Shown piece after piece: positions 13,044-24,585 of a DNA stretch of 64,000 bases. The notes beneath the pieces were generated by a model. That model was not told where the DNA came from. It saw only the letters and a list, made by a program, of their open reading frames with translations, and ran no database searches. The stretch lies in contig CAMPDV010000088.1 of assembly GCA_946699065.1 (NCBI GenBank), positions 496,001 through 560,000 of the forward strand, written 5' to 3'. The position numbers and the translations under genes are program-made. Position 1 is the stretch's first letter. Every line of letters begins with the position of its first letter. This DNA comes from Loxodes magnus. Lineage: Eukaryota > Ciliophora > Karyorelictea > Loxodida > Loxodidae.

Positions 13044-15050
13044 ATGGCTAACATATCAAGTTATAAGAAATTTAAATAAATTGAATCTCTTAATAAACTG
13101 AAATTAGTTTAATTGATTTATCAACTTATACAAATTAAAAAGTATTTGGAAATTGCCTATATAGAAATAAAAGAAGTTGATTTAAAGTTCATAAAGGCAT
13201 TTATTAATTTAGAAGCTATTTCTCTTAAATAGATCTAAAATATAGCATGCTATTAATAAATAATTGCTAAAATTTATAATTTAAAAATAATTAAAATTGA
13301 AAGTATAAAGATAAAACATAATTATGCTAAAAGTTCCTAATTATATAAGATAACTTAGTTAAAGAATTATCAATTGGAAAATTTGTTAGGAATTTATTTA
13401 ATTTTGTCCCAATTTGGAGTAAATACATTGAGATTAACTTACAGAGACATAGTAAATAGCAAGGGAAGGCAATTACTTTTAAGATGAAACTTTTGCTTAA
13501 ATTCAAATATTACTCCAATTAAAAAATCTAAATTTAAAATATTTGAATTAGCTATAAAATTAGGCACTTAGATATATAGACTTAAACAATAAGAATTTAG
13601 AGGAAATAAATAAGGAAATTTGAATAAAAAATGGAGTCTTAAAATCTTGTTCCAGGCTTTTTCTTAGCAAAGAAGAGAAAAAAGTTCTAGAGAAAAAGCA
13701 GGCATAAAAAAGTATCAAGAGTCTTCTTCTCTCACTTACAAAACTAATAAAGAACTTAATAACTATAATAAACACTCCTAAAGTAATAAAAAGAAAGGAA
13801 TCTAGAATAATAACAGGAAAAGAACTTCTATCAAAGATAATTAAAAAAGAAATCAATATTTAACGGTTAGTATTTGAAATATCCAATCTCTAGAAAGAGA
13901 TTAAAGTCCTTAAGTAGGAAATTTAAAAACTAAGAAACTTATTATCGCTTGGATAAGATAACTTAGAGATTAGAATTATTAATTAAGAAAGGGAACTCCA
14001 AGCATATTGGAACAATTAAACTGAACATAGATAAGAAACAGCAAGGCTTGGAAATATCGTATAAAAGCAAGAGTTGGGGTTTATTAAGCAAAAGAATATT
14101 AGCACAAACATAACTAATTAGACAAATTAGATGGAATTAGAATAAAAAGAGGTTATAAATCGAAAAAATTCAGGTAAGTAAGGTAGAAATGCTACTACTG
14201 TAAGAGTAAGTGACTTTTGTACAAGAATTGCTAAAAATTTTAGAATTTCAAGAAAAAATTTTGGCGTAAAGAATAAGAAAAATACTAGAGGCTCTATTGC
14301 AACTAGCATGGAGATATTTAAAGAAAAAAACGATGTGAAGTACCTTTTAAAATAATAAGAACAAGAAATAAAAGAAACTGAGAAGACCTTAGTGAAGATA
14401 ATTTCATTAAAAAGTCAAGAATGATGAGAATTGTTGCTGATAAAACAACTTATTTTAAACAGTGTCCAGATTGACACTATTGAACATTTTAATTTCATTA
14501 TAAATAATTAAATTTAATCTCAAGTAAATGATGAAACCTTAAATTTTATATCCTAAAACGGCATCAAATTAAATACTATATAAATAAGAAATGCTAGAAG
14601 TATATCAAATCAAACTTTAGAAGCAAATTAAATCTGCTGCTAAAACTTAATTAAATTTTTTATTAAAGAAGGCATTTTTTTGAAAGAAAATTGGATGGAT
14701 TTAATAGTGAAAAATATAAAATTAACTTTTTTGTAACTGTGAAATTGCTAAGTAAGAATGAAGACTTAATTAAAATAATACAAAATTGACATTTATTAAT
14801 ATATTTAAACCTAATTTATAATTATTTATTGATCTAACGGGAATTTAAATTTAAAAATGAGAAAGATTTTTTATATCTATATTTGAAATAAAATAAAAGG
14901 CTTATTTAAATTTAGATGTGAAATAAATAGATAATCAATTGATGAATCAGGCAAAAATATGAAAACTTTACAATTAAATTAGGAAACTGAAATATAAATT
15001 GATAGAACTTCAAGTTAGAAAAAATTAAATCAATAGAAATAATTAGACTA
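13044..15050 (+). CDS. Leucine-rich-repeat / coiled-coil protein, frame-broken
   Basis: MANISSYKKFKQIESLNK opens a frame with LRR-like text (FIKAFINLEAISL, YNLKIIKIESIKI). Near 13340 the sense moves to another frame (CPNLEQIHWDQL, LKNLNLKYLNQL, ALRYIDLNNKNLEEI), followed by a coiled coil (EISNLQKEIKVLKQEIQKL) and a globular part (RVSDFCTRIAKNFRISRKNF). A second shift near 14670, at a run of T, leads to LDGFNSEKYKINFFVTVKLL. The shifts may be short introns I could not place with correct lengths, sequencing errors, or signs of a young pseudogene. The end beyond about 15050 is not defined. The family is unknown beyond the repeats. Confidence 0.5.
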
Positions 15051-15677
15051 AAGATATGTATATAAAGGTTATTTAAAATAATTATAGACTTATTACATTT
15101 TTATATTGTAAATTTATTTCATCTTTACCAGTTTTTTACAGTTAGAATCTTACTTGAAAAAGATAAGAAAAATATAATGATGCAAATTAAAAATAATTAT
15201 TATAAATTAAAATTTCTTTAAATATAAGAAATCTAATTTAATATAAAACTAAAATTATAAACCTAGCTTTTAAATTCAATTTCATTTCAAAATTAAGATT
15301 CAAAAATTTGTAGGTAGAATATTGGTTTAAAAATGTCGCATTCTAAAAAGATATATTTTATTATATTTTGATGATTTAGTTAAATTTAATTAGTTAATGA
15401 AATTATTAATAAGCTATTTGATTTTATTATTAATATTTATCTTATAAATTTTAATATATTTTATTTACAATTTAATAGTTGCTAAAAAGAACTGGAACAT
15501 TTTATAGTGTAATAAGAAGATTAACTAAATAGTATTTCTATTTCTAAGAACTTTTAAAATAGAAATAAGATTTTTAGTAACTTGTGAGAAATGATTAGTT
15601 AAACATTAAGATATGAGATAAATAAGCTAATCAATTAATGTGGCTTTATTTTTTATAGGAATAAAAACAACCAAATT

Positions 15678-16151
15678 TTATTGCTAGTAATATTCTAGAA
15701 ATATTTCTAGCTTCTCTAGGAACTTTGATCTTTTTTCTTCTTTTTTCCTTTTTTGAAATAAAAATTGATAAACTTCTTTCTCTAGATTTTTTGATTCTTT
15801 TTGAAGTCTGGATTTAGAAGTGAGAAAGTCAATTTCCATTATTTTGTCCTATTATCATAGTTGCATTAAATTCTTCTTAATAAAATTCTATCTGGTCTTA
15901 TTTATGTCTTTTAGGTTAAATTCGTTTATTTAAGTACTTTTTAAGAAAAAATTTACATAAGCTTTGCGATTTAGTTGATCTTTTGTTCCATATTTTATAT
16001 TCATTTGCTTACTTCTTATGTGTGTAAGCCATTGTATATCAATTTTTTAGATAGAAAAATTTGTATTAATCTGTGCCAAGCTTGAAATCAAGCAGGAAAT
16101 TTTTTAATTTATCTTTTATAATTTAAGATTAAACACTTTTTCAGTCTGCAT
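15678..16151 (-). CDS. Small basic protein, possible HMG-box-like
   Basis: MQTEKVFNLKLQKINQK starts a frame of about 158 balanced residues with two or more TGA/TGG Trp. The middle, LNRKAYVNFFLKST, then LMQLWQQ and SRLQKESKNLEKEV, has the spacing of an HMG box (aromatic Tyr/Phe pair, central Trp, final basic helix), but the usual prolines are lacking, so this is tentative. The C-terminal end is a charged helix (FQKRKKEEKRSKFLEKLEIF). No in-frame TGA closes the frame near the last convincing residue, so the end is approximate. Confidence 0.4.
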
Positions 16152-16356
16152 GTTTTGAAATCATAATAGAAAAATTTGCTTACATCATGTAGATAAGAGT
16201 TATCCTTAAATATATGGATTATTTTGGCATTCTGTCCATTTTATAATATATATAAAATAATAAAAAAGAGAGTAAGTTTTTAAAGTTGCATAGAATAGAA
16301 AGAAAAGCTATTAAAGAAATATTTTAATCAATCAATAATTTTAGATATCTTATATT

Positions 16357-16572
16357 ATGAGAGATTATATTGCCAATAATTCAAGAGAAGGAAAAAGGAA
16401 ATAGTAATTTTGCAAGGGATTAATTACTTAATTTAAATTGATTAGATAAAAGAAAAGCTTATAGATGTAGAATGAAATTGAAAAATGAGAAAGAGAAAGT
16501 TGTAAATATTAAATTTTAAATAAAAAGCCAAAAATAGTTGAAATTCAGAAAATGGAAAGTGATATTTAATGT
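16357..16572 (+). CDS. Short basic ORF, unknown
   Basis: MRDYIANNSREGKRKQQFCK, then a Lys/Glu/Gln helix with one TGA-encoded Trp. It runs toward the repeat at 16608 with no stop before it. Only composition supports it. Confidence 0.25.
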
Positions 16573-16607
16573 TTATTTATTTATATTATAAAAAGAAAAA
16601 ATTGAAA

Positions 16608-16862
16608 AACGGATTATGGTCCCTAGCCTTCGATTAGTTAATCCGGTGCAGTTTAGACTAATTTACGAGTACTCTCGTAATAGATGCAACCACGAATAAA
16701 TAAGAAATACCTTGTGATAAGCTTGATTATTGAGAGCATTTCCAAGCGGTATGAGAGCTAACTAACAACTCATTTTGAGCGCTAGAAGTAAAAGGCACTG
16801 AAGACCAAATCTCAAAGTTCTCCTTCTTCATATGTCGCTAATTTAAGCTTGAGCTGGAAACA
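16608..16862 (+). repeat. Dispersed non-coding repeat, copy 1
   Basis: A GC-richer block beginning near CCTTCGATTAGTTAATCC. Its segments GGTGCAGTTTAGAC and CTCTCGTAATAGATGC are matched in the copies at 21598 and 24226, and its end (CTCCTTCTTCATATG, then GAGCTGG) is matched in the 21598 copy. About 255 nt, no coding signal. Likely SINE or structured RNA; no clear tRNA A/B box pair seen. Confidence 0.5.
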
Positions 16863-17374
16863 TGAACTTAGAAATTAACTTATATCAAAATAAACTTATT
16901 TAAAATAATCAAAATGAGAATGCTAAAAGACAAATGTTAACACACTATAAATTGCTTGCCCTTAAAAAAGTAAGAAGATGAAGCCAGAAACTCAGATAAA
17001 ATCTTAGCAAATTACACCGCACCAAAAAAATGAATAAATATACAGAAAGAAATTGTACAAAGAGTATTAAATACAAGATGATATTGAAGAAAAAAATAGA
17101 AATAAGCAACAAAAATCTTTGGCAGCATTTATTTATGTAAAATATATAAATTAAACAAGGCCAAAAGTCATATAGTAGGCCTGTAATAATGCAATATATA
17201 AAAAGAAAGATTTCAAAGCCTTCTATCAAGGAAATTATTTAATAAATAGTAAAATATTAAAGCAGTGATGAACTTATTATAGATGGATTCACTATCTTTC
17301 ATTATTATTCTTATTACTTATCGAAAGGATTAAAATTTCTATCTAAATAAGTAATAATTAAGTAGAGCCCGAAA

Positions 17375-17660
17375 TAAATGGTGCAATGAGTCTAAATACA
17401 AGTTATTATTTTGACTAATTTCTTCCTTGGAGTGTTTCACAAGGTGACGTGTCTATTTAAATATGCGAGAAGATGAGGCCTCGATAAGAACGATTGGAAT
17501 CTAACCTTTCAAAATATCTAAGTTAGATTGCATAGTTTATGGTGGCTCGGCATTGCCTACAGATTAGGCAGAAAAGATCAATCCTCGAATATATTTTCTC
17601 TACAAGTATATTGTATTTTGTACTTAACGATTTCTGGAAATCCAAAATCTTGAGTACTTA
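17375..17660. other. GC-richer island, possible structured RNA
   Basis: Contains the stem-loop GCCTACAGATTAGGC and other short stems (TCTAAGTTAGA-like). It has no supported ORF. It does not fold as a tRNA by eye because the T-arm GTTCRA is missing. Confidence 0.25.
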
Positions 17661-18030
17661 AGCTAGCAAAATTTTTTATGCTACCCTTATTAAGTCAAAT
17701 TAGTGAAAACTATTATTATTATGTCAATAGACTCAATATGATCTTAAATTCCTTTTTTAAGCTATCTAAAATAAATCTATTCTCATTTATTTTCTCCAGT
17801 TATGATTCTTAACTAAAACCTGAAGATTCTTATTTGAAATAATTTATTTAATAATTTCTATTTATATTTTAACAATAGTATACTGATTAAACTTACTTTT
17901 TTCTTAAAAGATTAAAAAAGTTTAATTCCAGCTATTTTTATCTTCTAAAGTAAAAAATCATAAAATTTAATCAATTAACTTAAGTTTATAAAGGCTTAGC
18001 TAATTTAAGCATTAAACAATAATATTAAAG

Positions 18031-20597
18031 ATGTCTGAATCTAACAAATGAGTGTCATGCTCATGTTAATTTGGCATTCAAAAAAGAATTCCAGTTACTC
18101 TTTCTTGTGAGCATAAAGCTTGTAAAATTTGTGTTTTGGAGCAATAACAAAAAAATGGTTCTTACTAGTGTCCGAAAAGATAGTGCAAAAAAGTGCCATT
18201 TGTTGATCCTTAAAATTTTTCGGGCTAAAAAGATCAAGCAATAGCAAGAAAAAAAGAATAAAAATAATTGCATTCTGAAGAAAATAAAAATAAGACACCT
18301 TTATAATAAAAAACTAAATAAAGAGCCAAACAGCTAAAAGTTTAGATTATTACATCAAATAAAGAATAAATAAACCAAACAATAGAGGAAGGAAAGACAA
18401 TCGAGTAACTGAAGCAAAAAATTGAATAACTAGAAGGAATTGATCCTGATTTTTACGAACTCTATTTAGGAAAAAAATAATTATAGAAATTTGATTTTGT
18501 AAATAAAAAAGAGTTTTAAAGAGAAATTCATCTGATATTTAATGATTGTAATAAATTAAATATAGGAAGTGAGAAAATAACATTATTTTAGAAGGTAAAA
18601 AATGAGTTCAGAGAGTAATAAATAAATAGACCAGTTTTGAAGAAAATGAGAAAATAAGGTATATAATAATAATAATAGATCGTAAAAATAATAATAATCA
18701 GCTTGTAATAAATCTCATATTAGAAGAGAGTAAAAAGCTATAAATTAGATCAAAATGAATTCAAAAAAAGTTAAAATTAATATGAAGGAGGTAAATCTTA
18801 AAAAAGCGAGTATTGTATTAATCTGAAGTGAGTAATGGATTAAAATATAGAAAGTAATATAATTATAAATAGGATGTAATAAAATAAAATGAAGTTTGTA
18901 AGAAAATAAGATAAAAAGGAAGTAAGAACTAATACAGAATGTTAATTTTAATGAAGTTAGTAAATGAAATTAATATCAGATGGTAAAAAATTAAAGCAAG
19001 AAAGTAAGATATGAATATATAGCTAGTAGCATTTTAAATCAAAGGAGGTAAAATATAAAAAAGAGGGTAAATCTAACTAATTTAGAATGCATGATATTTA
19101 ATAAATTTAGATGATAAGAATTTATAATAAATTATAGAGAGTAAATATTTTAACTCAATTAAAGGCAGTTTGCTATTTTTAATGATTGCAGCATGTAAAA
19201 TATTATAATTTAAAAGATGATAAGATACTTTGAACATTTATAGATTGTAATGCGTTCCGAACATTTAGGGGGAAAGATCCTTAAAATTTGTACAGAAAGT
19301 AATTGCTTTAGGATTAAAGACTGTAAAATGATTAAAGAAATTAGTCTGTAAATTTTTAAAATACTTATAGAATGTATTTACTTTAAGATATTTGCAGTGA
19401 GTAAAATTTTTATAAATATAGAGGGTAAATAATTAAAATTTATAGATAGTAGAAAGTTTTAAGCTTTATAGATTGGAATATTCTTTATTTTTATAGGGAG
19501 TAAAATATTAAATTTATAGTAAGCAAGAAAATAAAAATTATAGCATGTTTAAAATTTAAATAATTCTAGATGGTAAGAAATTCAAATTTCAAAGAAAGTA
19601 TGATAAAACATCAAATTTAAAGAATGCAAGATAATTTAAACATCTAAAAGGAAGAAAGATATTTAATATATTTGTAGCTTGTTAAAGATTTAAATTCTTA
19701 AAGATGGTAATAATATTAATATATTGAAGAGGGTCAGAAACTTTAAATAACTATAGATGGTAAGACATTTTAGTTGCTTCTAGACAGTAATTGATAAAAT
19801 TTATAGTGAGTAACATAAGTTAAATAATTATAGATTGTAATATAATTTAGATATTTATAGTAGGCAATAATTTTTGAAATAGTCAGAATGTAAGAAACTT
19901 TAAATGGTTATAGAAAGTAAGTCATTATAAATATTTATAGAGAGTAAGAAATTTAAAAAATATGAGAACTTAAATATTTAAAGAAAATAAGATTCTTTAA
20001 TTATATAGAATGCAAGATATTTTACTTAAAGTGAGTAAGATGTTGAAACAATTACAGCTTGTTTAATTTAACATTATAGAAGGTAAGATATTTTAAATAA
20101 TCATAGAATGTATCACATTTTATAAATTTATAGGGAGTTAAGCATTTTAAAGTCTTATAGATGGTAAGATTTATAAATATTATAGAAAGTAAAATTTTTT
20201 TTAGATGGTAAATATTTTCGGATCAAATAGAGTGTAAGAAATTTCAAATTATTTAAGTGAGTAAATAAAATTAATTTTTAAAGAATGTACAAGATTTGAT
20301 TCACTTGTAGTTTGTATCCAAAATTCATTATAGGCAGTATTTAAATAATTATGATAGGTAGTATTTTGAATTTATTTTAGGAGGCATATTTTAAATTTTA
20401 GGTTTTATTTTAATTAAAGGTTGTAAGACGTAATCATTAGATGGTAACTATTTTACTTAGATTGTATTTATTAATATAAGTTTGTACTATTTAATTTTAG
20501 TCAGTAATATAATAATATAGAATGTATTTGTATAATGTAAAGGGGGTAATTTTCTATTTCTAAGAAAGTAAAATGCTATAATTTAGGTATTTATTGA
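18031..20597 (+). CDS. RING-finger protein whose C-terminal third is split into single-codon exons
   Basis: Exon 1 (18031-18658) codes for 209 residues. A RING-like zinc site uses C10, C12, C26, H28, C31, C34, C47 and C52 (first pair unusually spaced by one residue). A Gln/Lys coiled coil follows, then a segment resembling the end of a bromodomain (DPDFYELYL, KEFQREIHLIFNDCNKLN). At 18659 the first of about 78 introns begins. Four early exons are 3, 3, 6 and 42 nt; the next 73 are each exactly 3 nt, all in phase 1. The last exon (from 20587) closes with TGA at 20595-20597. The spliced tail is balanced protein (for example YDWENFQLKDNWITYEKW) and uses both TGG and TGA for Trp. Predicted total about 303 residues. 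Exon 1 is solid; the tail depends on splicing that only RNA can prove. Confidence 0.75.
18659..20586 (+). repeat. Array of about 78 micro-introns separated mostly by 3-nt exons
   Basis: The motif AG-NNN-GTA(A) recurs about every 20-27 nt. Between motifs the sequence is A+T-rich, 15-25 nt, starts mostly GTAAG/GTAAA and ends TAG, AAG or CAG. Mean intron length is about 21 nt. Spacing is near 20 at both ends and near 27 in the middle (19080-20160). About six introns start GC and about seven start AT, GA, GG or TT instead of GT. Intron bodies are not copies of one another, so this is not a simple satellite. The only other intron of this size I can place in the window is 53434-53453, also phase 1. 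Confidence 0.8.
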
Positions 20598-20599
20598 TT

Positions 20600-21597
20600 G
20601 AAGAATGTCATTGTATTTTCTCGAATTTAGCTAATTACTTTTTTAGTTTGTAAAAATTAAGATATGTGAGATCTTTATTATTACAGAGGGCAAATGTTTA
20701 ATATTAAGCTGAGGAAAGTTTAACATTTAACTTTTATTAATTAAACTCTTATTATTTTTGACTTTTTAATCATTTTAATTTTTTATATTTAAAACGATAA
20801 TAAATTTCCTAATTATTTGAAGTTTAATTTAATTATAAACTTTACTATTATTTTTAACTTCCTATTTTAATATAATTATATTAATCTTATTAGCAACCTT
20901 ATATAAACTTATTTAAGATAATTCTATCAATTTTTTATATGTTTTTCTATTAAAATTTGCAATAATATGTGAAGAGCATCTTTTTGATAATTATAAATGA
21001 CAGTGTTTTGAGAATATAAAATTAATTGATATTCATTATATATTTTATATTTTATTCTTATTTTAAAAGTCAAAATCTCCATTCTTTTATTTGCTTTTTC
21101 TCATTAAAAAAGATAAATGATAAAAATAATTTTATGTTGGTTGGATTTAATCCGAAATAATTTTAAATAATTTCCAAAGCAAATTTCTATGATAAACAGT
21201 TTTGTTATCAAACTTAAATTTAATTATTTATTTAAAATATTGCTATAATTGAATATTCATTTTTCAATATTTTTAGCTATATTAATTAATAAAAAATTAA
21301 CATTTTTTACTCTACTACTAAAAATTATGCCTTAAACTTGATATACAAATTTTTGGTTTCCTAGATAATCTATATCATTAAAAGATTATGAGAATTAAAT
21401 TAAAATTATTTTTTGCTGTATTTAAATATGTTTAAGTAGATAAAAAACTATTAGTTCTAAACTTATTATTTTATTTAGAAAATTAAATAAATTAATTAAA
21501 AGCATATCTTAGTAATAGATTATTATTTTAATAATCTAAAATTTTTATAAGCAGCTAAAATAGTAAATTATCAATCATTTTATTTTATTTTTTATAT
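20600..21597. other. A+T-rich spacer after the array
   Basis: A few AG-NNN-GT motifs continue to about 20700 past the TGA, perhaps alternative or decayed exons. The remainder shows no gene or repeat I recognise. Confidence 0.4.
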
Positions 21598-21842
21598 AAA
21601 AAATGGACAATATATCCTTGTCTTCGAGTACGAAGTCAAGTGTTGTGTAGACTGCTTTACTAGTACTCTGGTATTAGATGCTATCATAGATAAGTATGAA
21701 TATGCTTTTATGGGATAAACCTAGCTTATTCGATATTAGAAGCTTACAAGCAATTCATTATCAGTGCTTGAAATAACATGTACTGAAATAGATCTTAGAG
21801 ATCTCCTATCTTCATATATTGCTTTACATTGGCAGGAGTTGG
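21598..21842 (+). repeat. Dispersed non-coding repeat, copy 2
   Basis: Homologous by eye to 16608-16862: CTTCGAGTACGAAGTC at the start, ACTCTGGTATTAGATGC in the middle, and CTTCATATATTGC then GGCAGGAGTTGG at the end. Diverged but colinear, which suggests either an old SINE or an RNA under structural constraint. Confidence 0.5.
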
Positions 21843-22559
21843 AAAGTACTTAAATACATGATTGCGACATAAATAATCACAATAATAATTTATATTTAGA
21901 AGATCATAATTCGACTGTATTATTTAGTACAAAAACTGGGATTTCTTCTTATCCCTTATAACTCCAGCCTTCAGAAAGGATTTCAACAATTTAAAGAAAG
22001 AAGATAATTAATTTGATTCTAAAATATCAAAGAAAAGAAGAAAATATAAACCAGTGAAGGAAAAACAAATCAAGACGATGTGGATCAAGAGTTACAATAT
22101 TAGAAGCACCAAACTTTTTGATTAGTAGCAAACCAAATAAAGGTGACACCACGTTAATAAATATGCTAATTTAAATTATAAAATTATAAAAGTTTGCTTA
22201 ATGTAAATAATTGAATTGAGCTAAAATGCATATAAAAGATACAAACATTATAATAGAGAAAATGAATTATATAAACAAAAATTATCAGTAATTTTGCTAT
22301 AGATATAACATTTTTTATATTATTTAAGTTAACAATATTTTTAAATATATGAAATCTAATTACTAAACTATTAAAAAAATAAGTAAAAAAAGCTATTTTA
22401 ATTGTTTTAACTTTATTTATTTAATTTAATCTAAATTTAGTTTGATTTTTTATATTAGTTAATAATATATTTTTTGCTAATTTTTGAATAAATTTAATTT
22501 TTATTAAAATGTTAAATATATTAATCCTTTTCTTAAATTCAAAAATAAAATGAAATAAG

Positions 22560-23338
22560 AAAATTAAAATTCTGCGTAGGACTACATTAGTCCGCCATCC
22601 TTGTCTCTCCCTCATCCACTAATTATCGTTATAGTTTCTTCTTCCATTTTTATAAAACTCGTTGTTTCTTGAGTTGTAGAATTTCTTTCTGTATACTTAT
22701 CCTGTTCTTGTTGGTCATATTCTGAAAAGTTAGTCTAATATTTATTACTTGTTAATTTTTTCAATTTCTTGTTTCTTCCAGCATTTTTTCCAGCAATTAT
22801 TTTTCTAGCATAAATAGCACCGAATCTTTTTGTTATAATAATTGATCTTATTTATTTCTTATTATTAGAATTCCGATTCGATTTCTATTGGGATATTTGA
22901 TTATTAATCTTATTAATCTTATAATTTTTAAATTATTACTTGTTATTATTCTTGTTTTTCTTAAAGTTGCTTTATTTGATATTCAATTTAAGAAAAATGA
23001 AATTGGAACATTTGAGGGACTTCGTTAAATTATTTATCAATTTATTCCAATTTAATTATTATTTACGATTAGATTTTATTTAATGATTCATCTATAGATG
23101 GGAATTATAGGCTTAATTATTCCATTAATTTTTCTAGTAAGTTTTCTAAATTTTCTATTTTTTATCATTGCTTTTTCAAGTAATATTGAATATTTGATAT
23201 CCTTTGCTGAACTGATTATGCAAAGGATTCCTTAGATTATTAATCTTTATCTTATTAAGGCTATTCTTGAATTAAATTAGGTTATTCTTATTTTTTCAAG
23301 TATTCGTTAATAGAGGTCTATTATTTCTTAGGTGCCAT
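22560..23338 (-). mobile_element. Gag-like ORF (MAPKKQ family), degenerate zinc knuckle
   Basis: ATG at 23338 starts MAPKKQQTSINEYLKKQ, the same opening as the ORF at 62530. About 170 residues of Gln-rich coiled coil lead to CYLCQKNNCWKKC, a knuckle in which the expected His is not in place. A basic end follows (YNDNQWMRERQGWRTNVVLR). No stop follows the last convincing residue near 22560. The start lies about 10 nt from the microsatellite tail of the SINE copy at 23350. Confidence 0.55.
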
Positions 23339-23349
23339 TTTATTTTATA

Positions 23350-23864
23350 TAAATAAATAAATAAATAAATAAATTTGATTATAGAGCGCGTAGCACTCTC
23401 GTTGGTGCGCAGCTCTTTAAAAAAAATGTTTCATACTGACAAGAATGTTTGTTACTGATGAAATTATCAGATACTGATAAACCTTGTTCAATACTGGTAT
23501 AATTATTCAGTACTGATAAAAATGTTCAATACTGATATAATTTTAGAATAATCGTAATCTTTAATACTTGCTGGAGGTCCAAGGACATGGCAGGATTGTG
23601 TCTCATTACATCACCAAAGCAGAGGACGAAATGTGTCAATTATGGGTACTTAAATTCCCCACCTCTGATGAAGCTCGCAATATTATTTCTTTTTCGTTCC
23701 AGTATTAAAAATAAACGAAACAAAGTCAAGCCAACGTCGAAGGTCTAAGAATATTATGTCTCGAGGTCAAACCAAAGCAGAGGAAGACATCAAGTCGATT
23801 ATGGGTACTTAACTTCCCCAACCTCTGATGAAGATGACCTTGTTGTTCACCTTCGAACAACTAT
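23350..23864 (-). mobile_element. SINE-like element, left copy of a duplicated pair
   Basis: Read on the minus strand it starts ATAGTTGTTCGAAGG, contains two related about 60-nt monomers (each with CCTCTGCTTTGGT and CATCAGAGGT) about 175 nt apart, then tandem TTATCAGTA units, a GAGC...GCTC hairpin and a TTTA tail. It is nearly identical to 24586-25055 except for one extra TTATCAGTA-type unit block. Recent duplication or two recent insertions. Confidence 0.65.
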
Positions 23865-24225
23865 ATAATAATACACCAATAATATATCTTAGATTATATT
23901 TTTTAATTGAGATGTCATAAATAAAATCTTCACAAAACAAACCAAATCTTATATACCGGATTTTAGTATTTTTATAACCTAACATTAAAAATGTTCCCAA
24001 AAATAAGATCTAACTTTTTATAAGGCGGCACGCTATTTCCATTAAATATGATTAAAATATTTTATTTTATGAGAAAATTAAAATTTTTCTTTCACATATA
24101 AAGTATTTTTTGTAACTAAATTTTAGAGGATAAAAAATTTTAGTTATTTTTGTTTGTGCTAGAATAAAGCAAAATATTTTCTTATTATAAATATTATTGA
24201 GCTTCAAATTTATTAGCCTAAAAAA

Positions 24226-24560
24226 TGATGTTGGCCGTGATCGGGAGAATTAGTAGGTAATCTGGTGCAGTGTATATTTCATTGAGAGTAATCTCGCACT
24301 AGATACTAAATAGGTAGGCTTTCTAATATTCTTAATTATTAATTACTAATTTTTTTGGACCTTATTAAATAAGACTGGAAAATTTGATTCAAGAATAATT
24401 TTTAACAAGTAGATTCCCCATTTGGACAAGCTGATGCAACTTATTTTACGGCTAGAATAACAAAATGAAGTATTATAACATTTTTTTTAATTTTAAAATT
24501 GAAAGCGCGGCATGCAAATGAAGTACTACGCGCATTACAATCAAATTTATTTATTTAGCT
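24226..24560 (+). mobile_element. SINE-like element joining dispersed repeat head to hairpin tail
   Basis: The 5' part (AATTAGTAGGTAATCTGGTG, AATCTCGCACTAGATAC) matches the repeats at 16608 and 21598. The 3' part at 24503-24560 is a diverged version of the GCGC hairpin followed by AATCAAATTTATTTATTTA. This copy links the two repeat classes into one element of about 335 nt in plus orientation. Confidence 0.5.
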
Positions 24561-24585
24561 CTTTTTTACATTTGCTTATACGCAT

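Noticed and set aside
13560..13856. Minus-strand hydrophobic ORF opposite the LRR/coiled-coil gene
   Set aside because: It is the complement of a Lys/Ile-rich coding frame; the plus strand has LRR and heptad character.
17530..17600. tRNA-like arm GCCTACAGATTAGGC
   Set aside because: No matching acceptor stem or GTTCRA T-loop; also no other complete tRNA cloverleaf found in the islands I inspected.
18546..18640. Earlier start of the micro-intron array at 18548 (GTAATAAATTAAATATAG)
   Set aside because: Unspliced, this stretch reads as a bromodomain-like end (IFNDCNKLNIGSEKITLFQK), and splicing it needs a 9-nt or odd-length unit, so exon 1 more likely continues to 18658.
18600..20700. CRISPR-like or satellite array, suggested by regular spacing
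   Set aside because: The conserved part is only AG-NNN-GTA(A) with changing NNN and no constant 20-40 nt repeat; the joined triplets translate sensibly, which a satellite would not do.
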